Source: Pseudorhizobium pelagicum (GTDB lineage: Bacteria; Pseudomonadota; Alphaproteobacteria; Rhizobiales; Rhizobiaceae). From it: DNA of 64,000 nucleotides. Positions 7,499-15,804 of this stretch are shown here, piece after piece. The position numbers and the translations under genes are program-made. Numbering within the stretch: the stretch's first letter is position 1; every line of letters begins with the position of its first letter. The DNA lies in assembly GCA_000722615.1 (NCBI GenBank), contig JOKI01000002.1, forward strand, positions 222,424 to 286,423, given 5' to 3'. The notes under the pieces were generated by a model. It saw only the letters and a list, made by a program, of their open reading frames with translations. It searched no databases and was not told where the DNA came from.

Positions 7499-8401
7499 TC
7501 AGAAACTCCAGTTTCGGGCTTTTGATACGACGAAATCCCGGAAGACCTTGAGCTTCGCGGCGTTCTTCATTTCATCCGGATAGCAGAAATAAGTGTCGAA
7601 GGAGGGGATGTCGGCGGCCAGCGGCAGCTGAATCAGTCCGGGATCGCGCCCGACGATGTAATCGGGCAGTACGGCGATGCCGATTCCCAGCAGGCAGGCA
7701 CGCTTGATCGACGTCTGGCTGTTGATCTGCAGGTGCGGATTGCGGGGATTGTCGGAGGAGCGGCCGGCCGTCTCGAGCCAGTTGACGTCCAGCAGGTAGT
7801 TGGGCGCCGGCTCCCCGAATGTGATGATCTTGTGGTCATCCAGATCCTCGATCGTCTGCGGTTCGCCGAACCGGCTGATGTAGGAGGGCGCGGCATAGAC
7901 GTGCATGTGCACGGTGAAGAGCTTGCGCTGGATGAGGTCGGACTGCTGCGGCTGACGGAGCCGTATGGCACAGTCGGCGTGGCGCATGTTGACGTCGAGT
8001 TCCTCGTTGTCGAGCAGCAGCTGGATCGACATGTCGGGATAGAGCTGCAGGAACTCCTGCACCTTGTCGGTCAGCCAGCCCTGGCCAAGGCCGACCGTGG
8101 TGGTGACCCGGAGCTTCCCGGAGGGCTTGTCGGTGGTCTCGGTGAGCTGCACCTTGACCGTCTCGAGCTTCAGCAGCACGTCATGGGCGGTGCGATAGAG
8201 CAGTTCCCCCTGTTCCGTCAGGATCAGGCCGCGGGCGTGGCGGTGGAAGAGCTTGACGCCGACGTCCTGCTCCAGCGCGCTCACCTGCCGGCTGATGGCC
8301 GACTGGGACAGATGCAGCTTGTCTGCGGCATGGGTGAACGAACCCGCTTCCGCCGCCGCGTGAAAGATCCGCAATTTGTCCCAGTCGAGAGGTACACCCA
8401 T
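7499..8401 (-). CDS. lsrB: LysR-type redox and surface regulator LsrB
   Basis: A 300-residue LysR regulator with the DNA-binding domain at residues 5-65 (KLRIFHAAAEAGSFTHAADKLHLSQSAISRQVSALE). Its place between the AbcR sRNAs and trxB, with lrp beyond, matches lsrB of Sinorhizobium meliloti. There LsrB controls LPS synthesis and oxidative-stress genes and is needed for nodulation. Cysteines at 144, 236 and 273 are plausible redox sensors and lie at about the positions of cysteines studied in the S. meliloti protein. The start codon is 8 bases after the trxB stop, so trxB-lsrB is probably one operon read right to left. Confidence 0.85.
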   Translation of the reverse strand: MGVPLDWDKLRIFHAAAEAGSFTHAADKLHLSQSAISRQVSALEQDVGVKLFHRHARGLILTEQGELLYRTAHDVLLKLETVKVQLTETTDKPSGKLRVTTTVGLGQGWLTDKVQEFLQLYPDMSIQLLLDNEELDVNMRHADCAIRLRQPQQSDLIQRKLFTVHMHVYAAPSYISRFGEPQTIEDLDDHKIITFGEPAPNYLLDVNWLETAGRSSDNPRNPHLQINSQTSIKRACLLGIGIAVLPDYIVGRDPGLIQLPLAADIPSFDTYFCYPDEMKNAAKLKVFRDFVVSKARNWSF

Positions 8402-8409
8402 GCTTCACA

Positions 8410-9384
8410 CTATTCCGCGGCTTGAGCGACGGGCTGAATGCCAGCCAGATATCGCTCAGCCTCGAGTGCCGCCATGCAGCCGAGGCCGGCAGCGGTAATG
8501 GCCTGGCGGAAGCTGTCGTCGGTGACGTCGCCCGCGGCAAATACGCCCGGAACGCTGGTGGCGGTGGAATCGGGGGCAGTCCAGAGATAGCCGTTCGGCT
8601 TCATCTTGAGCGTGTCCTTGAAGAGTTCGGTCGCAGGCGCGTGGCCTATGGCGACGAAGACGCCGTCGATCGCCTGGTCGCTGACGATGCCGGTGCGGGT
8701 GTCGCGAAGGCGCACGCCGTTGACCGAGGGAGGCATCGGCGGCCTAGCCGGTTCGCCGACGATTTCCGCAATTTCCGTGTTCCACATCACCTTGACGTTG
8801 TGGCGCTGGAAAAGGCGTTCCTGCAGGATCTTCTCCGAGCGGAAGCTGTCGCGGCGGTGAACCACCGTGACGGTCCTGGCGATGTTGGAGAGGTAGAGCG
8901 CCTCCTCGACGGCCGAGTTGCCGCCGCCGACCACGATCACATCCTTGTTGCGATAGAAGAAGCCGTCACAGGTTGCGCAGGCGGAGACGCCGAAGCCCTG
9001 GAAGTGCTGCTCGCTCTCGATGCCGAGCCACTTGGCCTTGGCACCCGTGGCGATGATCAGGGTATCCGCACTCCAGACGGCACCGGAATCGGTGCGCACC
9101 GTGAAGGGGCGGCCGGACATGTCGACCTCGGTGACGATGTCGTTGACGATCTCGGCGCCGACATGCGTCGCCTGCTTGAGCATCTGCTCCATCAGCCAAG
9201 GCCCCTGGATGGGGTCGGCAAAGCCGGGATAATTCTCGACATCCGTGGTGATCATCAGCTGGCCACCCTGTTCCATGCCGGCGATGAGGACGGGGCGCAA
9301 CATGGCGCGCGCGGCATAGACGGCAGCGGTATATCCGGCGGGGCCAGAGCCAATGATGAGGACTTCGGTGTGACGGGCAGACAT
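8410..9384 (-). CDS. trxB: Thioredoxin-disulfide reductase
   Basis: A 324-residue flavoprotein that reduces thioredoxin with NADPH. The FAD motif is IIGSGPAGYTAA near the N terminus, the NADPH motif is VVGGGNSAVEEA, and the redox-active pair is in CATCDGFFYRNKD. FAAGDV near the C terminus is the second FAD-binding element. The ATG at 9384 is preferred over the longer frame because AAGGAAGG lies just upstream and it gives the normal family length. The gene is followed by lsrB 8 bases later, which links a redox-sensing regulator to a thiol-reducing enzyme. Confidence 0.95.
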   Translation of the reverse strand: MSARHTEVLIIGSGPAGYTAAVYAARAMLRPVLIAGMEQGGQLMITTDVENYPGFADPIQGPWLMEQMLKQATHVGAEIVNDIVTEVDMSGRPFTVRTDSGAVWSADTLIIATGAKAKWLGIESEQHFQGFGVSACATCDGFFYRNKDVIVVGGGNSAVEEALYLSNIARTVTVVHRRDSFRSEKILQERLFQRHNVKVMWNTEIAEIVGEPARPPMPPSVNGVRLRDTRTGIVSDQAIDGVFVAIGHAPATELFKDTLKMKPNGYLWTAPDSTATSVPGVFAAGDVTDDSFRQAITAAGLGCMAALEAERYLAGIQPVAQAAE

Positions 9385-9614
9385 AGCCTTCCTTTCGGCA
9401 GCTGATCGCAGTGCGGTTGCGCCCACACATATAGGAAGCAGGGTCGCGATCCACCGCTTTTGTCGCAGCATTTAAGAGTGATCCATGCGTTACATCAAGG
9501 GCAGCCTTGCATTAACAACAGAACAGTTGCTGCGAGGCCGTGAATAGGCTGCCCGGTCTGCTTGCGTTCAACCCGCTTTTGGCTAATAGGTTCGGAAAAT
9601 TGAAGGGGAAGACC

Positions 9615-10082
9615 GTGCTTCGCGCCGATCTGGACGCCATAGACATTAAAATTCTGCGGGAACTGCAGCAGGACGGGCGCATGACGAACGTCGAACTCGC
9701 AGAGCGGGTCGGCATCTCTGCGCCGCCCTGCCTGCGCCGCGTGCGCAAGCTCGAAGAAGCCGGGATCATCGAGGGCTATCACGCGCTCCTCAACGGGCCG
9801 AAGCTCGGCTTCGATCTTGTCGCCTTCTGCATGATCGGCCTGAAGCGGCAGTCCGACACGGACCTGAAATCCTTTGCCGCGCGGGCGCAGACGTGGCCGA
9901 TCGTGCGGGAAGCCTGGATGGTCTCCGGCGACAGCGACTTCCTGTTGCGCTGCACGGCGGAAAATCTCAGCATCTTCCAGAATTTCGTCATCGAGGTGCT
10001 GACGGCCGACGAGCACGTCGACACGGTGCGAACCATGCTGACGATTCGGCAGGTGAAGCGGCTGGGACTGGTAGAGGTCTAG
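9615..10082 (+). CDS. lrp: Lrp/AsnC family transcriptional regulator
   Basis: A 155-residue feast/famine regulator. It has an N-terminal helix-turn-helix (MTNVELAERVGISAPPCLRRVRKLEEAG) and a C-terminal RAM ligand-binding domain. It is divergent from trxB, with the order lsrB, trxB, lrp as in S. meliloti. I chose GTG at 9615 because AGGGGA lies 6-9 bases upstream and the family N terminus (LRADLDAIDIKIL) starts there; the frame is open to 9540 without a better signal. It may respond to amino acids such as leucine. Confidence 0.85.
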   Translation: MLRADLDAIDIKILRELQQDGRMTNVELAERVGISAPPCLRRVRKLEEAGIIEGYHALLNGPKLGFDLVAFCMIGLKRQSDTDLKSFAARAQTWPIVREAWMVSGDSDFLLRCTAENLSIFQNFVIEVLTADEHVDTVRTMLTIRQVKRLGLVEV

Positions 10083-10114
10083 GAAGCGGTCGCCGTCTTC
10101 GGCTCGCGGCCATT

Positions 10115-11305
10115 TCAGGCCGTCGGGCGCTCGGCGAATTCCTTCAGGAGAAGGCCATGCTGATCCGTCCCCTGTGCACGACTGCGCACGGCGGCGACCA
10201 TCGCGGGATCGGCGTTGTTCATGTCCCCCTTGAGCAGAAAGACGTTGTAGACGTAGCGCAAGAACGTTTCTCGCAGAGCGGCGTCCGGCTCCCAGTCATC
10301 CAATCTGTCGAAAGCGGACAGCAGCGTGTCGTCATCTTCCGCCTGAAGCACGAGGCCATCGACGTCATAGGGCGCATTGCCGAGCGTGATGACCTTCTTC
10401 TGAAGGAAGAGGCTCTCCAGACCCACGGTCGAATTCATGACGACGACGGCGTCGGCGCCCTCGATGAGGCTGCGCGTTTCGTTGTGGTTGGCGAAAAGGA
10501 TCCGCTTATGCGCCTTGACCTGGTCGCGGATCGACAGCGGGAAGCTTGGATGCTCCTTGATGACGAAGGTCGTCTCGGGCCGCCGGTCAGCCAACCGCGC
10601 AATGACCTGGTAGAACTGCACCATGTTCTTGATCCAGGGTGAGTGGACCAGCACCTGCATGTCGCTCGGGACCTGAAACGGCACGAAGATATAGGAGGGG
10701 GGCAGGCTGATGGCCTCCGCCTGCTTCTGCTTGGAAGCGCGCCGGACCAGCGCGGTGGGCAGTTCCGCGCCGATCCTCGTCTCCACCATCCGGTAGAATG
10801 CCGGGTCGCGCGGCAGGGTGCTGTCGTAGTTGATACCCTGGCTGTCGTACTGAAGCGTGCCGGGAAAAAAGCCGAGTTCGATCACCAGCCGCTCACGCCC
10901 CAAGGCCTGGCTGACGGCCAGTGTCAGCGCATCCGGCATCAGGAAGCCATTGAATACCAGGGCACGTGCCTCGGGATGGTCGTCGAAATAGCAGGTGATG
11001 AGTGCGGCGGAAATCCGGGCCCGGGCGCTTGCCACCGCGCGGTAGATCGCAGCCGCCAGAGGATTGCCGTAGAGCCAGCCGATCCGGATGCGGCGGCGCA
11101 AGAGATTGTGCTCCACGAGCGGCTGCAGATCGACCGTCCTGTTCCTGCCTGAAGCCGCTGCCGCAAGCCCCAACCATCCTTTGCGCTCGACAAGTTCGCG
11201 GACAATCCTGGAGAGTTCAAGCGGAATCAGCAGGACGCCGCCATCGGAGGCCTTGCGGATGCTGGTGAAATGCTTGCTGTGCCCGATGAATTCGACTTTG
11301 TTCAT
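10115..11305 (-). CDS. Capsular polysaccharide biosynthesis protein (KpsS/KpsC-like Kdo transferase family)
   Basis: A 396-residue protein with the pattern of Pfam Capsule_synth proteins. The C-terminal half contains FVIKEHPSFP, the ANHNETRSLIEGADAVVVMNSTVGLE block and VITLGNAPYDVDGL, which correspond to the conserved KEHP and NSxxGxE segments of KpsS/KpsC-type glycosyltransferases. These transfer Kdo residues during capsule or LPS assembly on the cytoplasmic face of the inner membrane. The ATG overlaps the stop of the upstream glycosyltransferase by 4 bases, so the two are coupled. The exact acceptor is unknown. Confidence 0.75.
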   Translation of the reverse strand: MNKVEFIGHSKHFTSIRKASDGGVLLIPLELSRIVRELVERKGWLGLAAAASGRNRTVDLQPLVEHNLLRRRIRIGWLYGNPLAAAIYRAVASARARISAALITCYFDDHPEARALVFNGFLMPDALTLAVSQALGRERLVIELGFFPGTLQYDSQGINYDSTLPRDPAFYRMVETRIGAELPTALVRRASKQKQAEAISLPPSYIFVPFQVPSDMQVLVHSPWIKNMVQFYQVIARLADRRPETTFVIKEHPSFPLSIRDQVKAHKRILFANHNETRSLIEGADAVVVMNSTVGLESLFLQKKVITLGNAPYDVDGLVLQAEDDDTLLSAFDRLDDWEPDAALRETFLRYVYNVFLLKGDMNNADPAMVAAVRSRAQGTDQHGLLLKEFAERPTA

Positions 11306-12366
11306 TTGGCGCCCCGGCGTGCCGACAGAAGGCCAGCATAGACCTTATCCAAGGCCTCCGCCTCGCGCGCCAGTGCGAAATCTTGCGCGACATGCCTCAA
11401 CCCGGCTTCGCCATGCGCTTGTGCCAGATCTGGGTCTGCCAGATAGTCCGCAATGGCGTCGCGAAGCGACTCGTATGCTCCGGCGGGGACCACTGCGCCC
11501 GTGCTGCCGCTCACGATCTGCTCGGCATAGGCGCCGGCGTCGCTGGCAACGACCGCCGTGCGCGAGGCCATGGCCTCGAGCGGGGTGAGGCCGAAGCCTT
11601 CGTTGCGGGAGGGCGCGACGTAGAGATCCAGGCGCCGGTACCACGGCTTGATGTCGTCGACCTCGCCGAGAAAGAGGATGCGGTCGGACAGGCCGGCCGT
11701 CTCGACGGCTGCCTTCAATGCATCGCCGAACGCCTGATGCTCGGCCGTGACCCGGCCGCAGACCACCGCCGTCCAGTCGGGGTATCGCGGCAGAAGCTCG
11801 ATCATGGCCTTGACGAAAAGGTCGGTTCCCTTCTGGTGGCGGACCCGACCGAAACAGCCGACCAGATGTGTTCCGGGCAGATTTGTCTCGGAAAGACGAT
11901 CCTCATCGCCGCGTGGCGGATGGAAGACGTCGAGATCGACCCCGTGACGGATCACCGTATGGGGAACTTCCAGGAAGGAGCCGGAGCGCTCGCTGGTGGC
12001 AACCACGGCATCCATGTTGCGCAGCAGCCATTTCGTATAGCTGCTGTGGCTGCGCTGGGCGGCGGAGGTGAAGAGCAGCTGCAACGGCATGCGCAGCACG
12101 GCCTTCAAAAGCAGGCCGACCAGCATTTCGTTGTTGCGGCGCGCATGCCAGACACGCCAGCGGTGCACGGCCGGGCTCTGCCAGAGCTGCGGCAACTGCG
12201 ACCACCGCATCCTTGGCAGGTCATCCGGCAGGCCTGGCCCCAGGGTCGCGATACCGCGGCCCTGTCGCACCTGTTCAGGCACCAGTTGCACGACCGTCGA
12301 CGTCACGCCGGAAAGCCGCCGCTTGAAATGCGGCGCGATCACCGTGATGTCGCGGAGAGAGGCCAA
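11302..12366 (-). CDS. lpsB: LPS core glycosyltransferase family 4 (LpsB-like)
   Basis: A GT-B fold transferase of about 354 residues. PHFKRRLSGVTSTVVQLVP opens the N-terminal domain. The donor-binding half shows VGCFGRVRHQKGTDLFV and the EX7E region in RNEGFGLTPLEAMASRTAVVAS. Position next to greA matches lpsB of S. meliloti, whose product builds the LPS core needed for symbiosis and peptide resistance. The start is uncertain: no ATG fits, TTG at 12366 has GAAGGG upstream and matches the expected N terminus, and TTG at 12399 (inside greA) is the alternative. It forms an operon with the capsule-type gene that follows. Confidence 0.8.
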   Translation of the reverse strand: MASLRDITVIAPHFKRRLSGVTSTVVQLVPEQVRQGRGIATLGPGLPDDLPRMRWSQLPQLWQSPAVHRWRVWHARRNNEMLVGLLLKAVLRMPLQLLFTSAAQRSHSSYTKWLLRNMDAVVATSERSGSFLEVPHTVIRHGVDLDVFHPPRGDEDRLSETNLPGTHLVGCFGRVRHQKGTDLFVKAMIELLPRYPDWTAVVCGRVTAEHQAFGDALKAAVETAGLSDRILFLGEVDDIKPWYRRLDLYVAPSRNEGFGLTPLEAMASRTAVVASDAGAYAEQIVSGSTGAVVPAGAYESLRDAIADYLADPDLAQAHGEAGLRHVAQDFALAREAEALDKVYAGLLSARRGAK

Positions 12367-12379
12367 GGGGCTCAGCCCT

Positions 12380-12856
12380 TCAGCCCCAGGTGAGGGCAAG
12401 GATCTCGTAGGCCTTGGAGCCGCCCGGCGCGTTGACCTCGATCGAGTCGCCGACTTCCTTGCCGATCATGGCGCGGGCGATCGGGGACGAGACGGAGATG
12501 CGACCGGCCTTCACGTCGGCCTCCTGGTCACCGACGATCTGGTAGACCTTCTCCTCGTCGGTGTCTTCGTCAATGAGCTTGACGGTCGCGCCGAACTTGA
12601 CCTTGTCGCCGGACATCTTCGACAGGTCGATGACTTCTGCCCGGGCCGTCAGATCCTCCAGCTCGCTGATGCGACCTTCGTTGTGGCTCTGCGCTTCCTT
12701 GGCAGCATGATATTCCGCGTTCTCGGAAAGGTCGCCATGGGCTCGCGCTTCGGCGATCGCCTCGATGATACGGGGACGCTCCTCCTGCTGGCGCCAGCGC
12801 AACTCCTCGTGCAGCTGGTTAAAGCCATTCTGCGTCATCGGTACCTTTTCGACCAT
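12380..12856 (-). CDS. greA: Transcription elongation factor GreA
   Basis: A 158-residue protein, the normal GreA length. The N-terminal coiled coil ([39 protein letters not shown]) carries the acidic tip DLSENAEY that reaches into the RNA polymerase secondary channel to trigger cleavage of backtracked RNA. The C-terminal FKBP-like domain includes [21 protein letters not shown] at 12856 is selected over an upstream GTG because AAGGA is spaced 7 bases away. It precedes the lps genes in the same direction. Confidence 0.95.
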   Translation of the reverse strand: MVEKVPMTQNGFNQLHEELRWRQQEERPRIIEAIAEARAHGDLSENAEYHAAKEAQSHNEGRISELEDLTARAEVIDLSKMSGDKVKFGATVKLIDEDTDEEKVYQIVGDQEADVKAGRISVSSPIARAMIGKEVGDSIEVNAPGGSKAYEILALTWG

Positions 12857-13085
12857 TTTCTTGTCCTTCACGTTGCGAACGCGCTATTCGCGGCCACAAA
12901 AAGAAACAGGTTCCGTAGCGACACCACGGAACCATCCACACACCAAATTTTCTGGAACTATAACAGATCACTCGCGGTCATTTCCAGCGATTTCGAAGTG
13001 GAGCTTTGAAATGGGCTTTCAAGGGGGGCGGTCCGCCAAAGCGCCGGATTGACGGCTGCGAAAAGAACATTTAGTGAACATACTA

Positions 13086-14318
13086 ATGAAGAAAAGTCTC
13101 AAAGAACGGTTGGCGATTCTCTCCGATGCCGCAAAGTACGACGCGTCCTGCGCGTCGAGCGGCACCGTTCGCCGCTCCTCTGCCGGGAGCGGCGGACTCG
13201 GCTCCACGGAGGGATCCGGCATTTGCCACGCCTATGCGCCGGACGGACGATGCATTTCGCTGCTGAAGATCCTGATGACGAACTTCTGCATCTACGACTG
13301 CGCCTATTGCATCAACCGCTCGTCCAGCAATGTCGAAAGGGCGCGGTTTTCGGTGGAGGAGGTGATCTGGCTGACGCTGGAGTTCTATCGCCGCAACTAC
13401 ATCGAAGGCCTGTTCCTGTCGTCGGGTATCATCCGCTCCTCCGACCACACGATGGAAGAGATGGTGCGGATTGCGCGCGAGCTGAGAACCACCCACAACT
13501 TCCGGGGCTATATCCACCTGAAGTCCATTCCCGAAGCCTCGCCGCATCTGATCGAGGAGGCGGGGCTTTATGCGGACCGGCTATCGCTCAACATCGAGCT
13601 GCCGACCGATGCCGGGATTGCCCGCTATGCACCGGAAAAACAGCCCGCCGGCATCCGCCGGTCGATGGGGGCGCTGCGCCTCAAGATCGAGGAGATGGGC
13701 GACAAGACGCTGCAGACGAAGCGCACGCGCAGGTTTGCGCCGGCGGGCCAGAGCACGCAGATGATCGTCGGTGCCGATGGCGCCAATGATGCGACGATCC
13801 TGGGAACCAGCGCGCGGCTCTACGGCAGCTATGGCCTCAAGCGGGTCTATTATTCCGCCTTCAGTCCCATCCCGGATTCGTCGAAGAACCTGCCGCTGAT
13901 CAAGCCGCCACTGATGCGCGAGCACCGGCTGTATCAGGCCGACTGGCTCTATCGCTTCTACGGCTTCAACGTCGGCGAAATCACCTCCACGCGGGCGGAC
14001 GGGATGCTCGATCTCGACCTGGACCCGAAACTGGCCTGGGCGTTGGGTCACAGGGAGCAGTTTCCGGTCGACGTGAACAAGGCGGAGCGGGAGATGCTGC
14101 TGCGGGTGCCGGGCCTCGGCACCAAGACGGTCAAGTCGATCCTGTCGTCGCGGCGCTTCACGCGGCTGCGGCTGGAGGATCTGAAGCGGCTCGGCGTGTC
14201 TCTGAAGAAGGTGCAGCCCTTCATCACCGTGGACGGCTGGACGCCGCATCGGCTGGTGGACCGGCCGGACCTGCGGGCCATGTTCCAGCCGAAGCCGGAA
14301 CAACTGTCGCTGCTCTGA
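13086..14318 (+). CDS. Radical SAM protein linked to uracil-DNA repair (TIGR03916-like)
   Basis: A 410-residue radical SAM protein. The 4Fe-4S motif is CIYDCAYC (C-x3-C-x2-C), and helix-hairpin-helix DNA-binding elements near the C terminus read VPGLGTKTVKSIL. This architecture, always beside a UDG-family gene, is known as the putative DNA modification/repair radical SAM protein. The reaction is unknown; the HhH motif and the partner suggest action on damaged or modified bases. The stop and the next start overlap by one base (TGATG), so the two are translationally coupled. The start is uncertain: ATG 13086 is taken, and GTG 13074 is possible. No strong ribosome-binding site is visible. Confidence 0.85.
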   Translation: MKKSLKERLAILSDAAKYDASCASSGTVRRSSAGSGGLGSTEGSGICHAYAPDGRCISLLKILMTNFCIYDCAYCINRSSSNVERARFSVEEVIWLTLEFYRRNYIEGLFLSSGIIRSSDHTMEEMVRIARELRTTHNFRGYIHLKSIPEASPHLIEEAGLYADRLSLNIELPTDAGIARYAPEKQPAGIRRSMGALRLKIEEMGDKTLQTKRTRRFAPAGQSTQMIVGADGANDATILGTSARLYGSYGLKRVYYSAFSPIPDSSKNLPLIKPPLMREHRLYQADWLYRFYGFNVGEITSTRADGMLDLDLDPKLAWALGHREQFPVDVNKAEREMLLRVPGLGTKTVKSILSSRRFTRLRLEDLKRLGVSLKKVQPFITVDGWTPHRLVDRPDLRAMFQPKPEQLSLL

Positions 14319-15778
14319 TGTATACGGTGACGCTGAAGGGCAGGGGCGATCTCGGCGAGTGGCGCGACGCGGCACGGGCATTCCTGCAGGGCGGGGTGCT
14401 GCCGGAACGGATCGTCTGGGAGGCGGCGGGCGCTGCGGAAGGACTGTTTGCCGCAGAGCCCAACCACCTGCCGCCGCCGCTGCCGCAGATCGGGCCAATC
14501 TCGGTTCCTCCCGACTTCATCAAGCTCGCGGGTGCTGTCATCTGTCACTCGGATCCGGGCCGGTTTTCGCTGCTCTACCGCCTGCTGTTCCGTCTCATGT
14601 ACCAGCGGCGCCTTCTCGACATGCTCGCCGATGTGGACGTGGTGGTGGCGCGGCGGATGGCGAAAACGGTGGGCCGCGATTACCACAAGATGACGGCCTT
14701 CGTGCGGTTCAAGGAGATCCCCCTGCCGCAGGACAGCGGGGGGCGGCGGAAGTTCGTCGCCTGGTTCGAGCCGGACCATTTCATCGTCGAGCGCGTCGCG
14801 CCGTTCTTTCAGCGGCGTTTCAACGACATGGACTGGCTGATTGCGACGCCGAAGGGGGCAGCCTCTTGGGATGGCGAGACGCTGCGCACGACCGATGAGC
14901 CGGCGCGGAAGCCTCACCTGAAGGACGAGACGGAAGATCTCTGGCGCACCTACTATGCCTCGATCTTCAATCCGGCGCGCCTGAAGGTAAAGGCGATGAC
15001 GTCGGAGATGCCGAAGAAATACTGGAAGAACCTGCCGGAGGCCGAACTCATACCCGGGCTGATCGCCAATGCGGAACGCAGCGTCCTGGAGATGGCGGCG
15101 AAGGCGGCGAGCGAACCCCTGCCGTTCCACCACCGGCTGCAGGAGGCTGCCGCCCGGGCGCCGGCGGCGCCGGAGCTGCCGTCGGGCACGCTGGCGAGCC
15201 TGAAGGAGGAGGCACGCCACTGCACGCGCTGCGACCTGCACTGCATGGCAACGCAGACGGTCTTCGGCGATGGGCCTGAGGAGGCGACCGTGATGGTGGT
15301 CGGCGAGCAGCCGGGCGACCAGGAGGATCTGGCGGGCAAGCCGTTCGTCGGACCGGCGGGGCAGATGTTCAACGATGTCCTGCGCGAGGCGGGCTTCGAC
15401 CGCCGCTCGCTCTATGTCACCAATGCGGTGAAGCACTTCAAGTACGAAGCGCGGGGCAAGCGGCGCATCCACCAGAAGCCGAACATGGGCGAGATCCAGC
15501 AGTGCCGCTGGTGGCTCAGTCGAGAGATGGAGCTGGTGAAGCCGAAGCTGGTGGTGGCCATGGGGGCGACGGCCTATTTTGCGCTGACCGGTGAGAAGCA
15601 GAAGCTCTCCGACGTGCGCAGCAAGCCGATGCCGATGGAAGGCGGAAGGACCCTCTACGTGACGGTGCACCCTTCCTACCTGCTGCGCCTTCCCGATGGC
15701 GAGCAGAAGGCGGCAGAGCTTCTGCGATTCACGCGGGATATCGAGTCAGTTCAGTCGCTTGCGCGTTCTTTTGTGTAA
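14318..15778 (+). CDS. DUF4130 - UdgX fusion protein (uracil-DNA-binding glycosylase family)
   Basis: A 486-residue two-domain protein. Residues 1 to about 240 match the DUF4130 'DNA metabolism' domain usually encoded beside the radical SAM gene. From about 280 on is a family 4-like uracil-DNA glycosylase domain with four or more cysteines for an iron-sulfur cluster (HCTRCDLHC) and the motif GEQPGDQED. The loop KRRIH at residues 381-385 is the UdgX signature. In mycobacterial UdgX the histidine of this loop forms a covalent bond with uracil-DNA instead of releasing the base, so His385 is the predicted nucleophile here. Coupled to the radical SAM gene. Confidence 0.9.
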   Translation: MYTVTLKGRGDLGEWRDAARAFLQGGVLPERIVWEAAGAAEGLFAAEPNHLPPPLPQIGPISVPPDFIKLAGAVICHSDPGRFSLLYRLLFRLMYQRRLLDMLADVDVVVARRMAKTVGRDYHKMTAFVRFKEIPLPQDSGGRRKFVAWFEPDHFIVERVAPFFQRRFNDMDWLIATPKGAASWDGETLRTTDEPARKPHLKDETEDLWRTYYASIFNPARLKVKAMTSEMPKKYWKNLPEAELIPGLIANAERSVLEMAAKAASEPLPFHHRLQEAAARAPAAPELPSGTLASLKEEARHCTRCDLHCMATQTVFGDGPEEATVMVVGEQPGDQEDLAGKPFVGPAGQMFNDVLREAGFDRRSLYVTNAVKHFKYEARGKRRIHQKPNMGEIQQCRWWLSREMELVKPKLVVAMGATAYFALTGEKQKLSDVRSKPMPMEGGRTLYVTVHPSYLLRLPDGEQKAAELLRFTRDIESVQSLARSFV

Positions 15779-15804
15779 TCTAATTTAGCTATTCTCGATC
15801 TTGA

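Noticed and set aside
14048..15670. Minus-strand 540-codon frame
   Set aside because: It lies antisense to the radical SAM and UdgX genes and has no recognisable motif.
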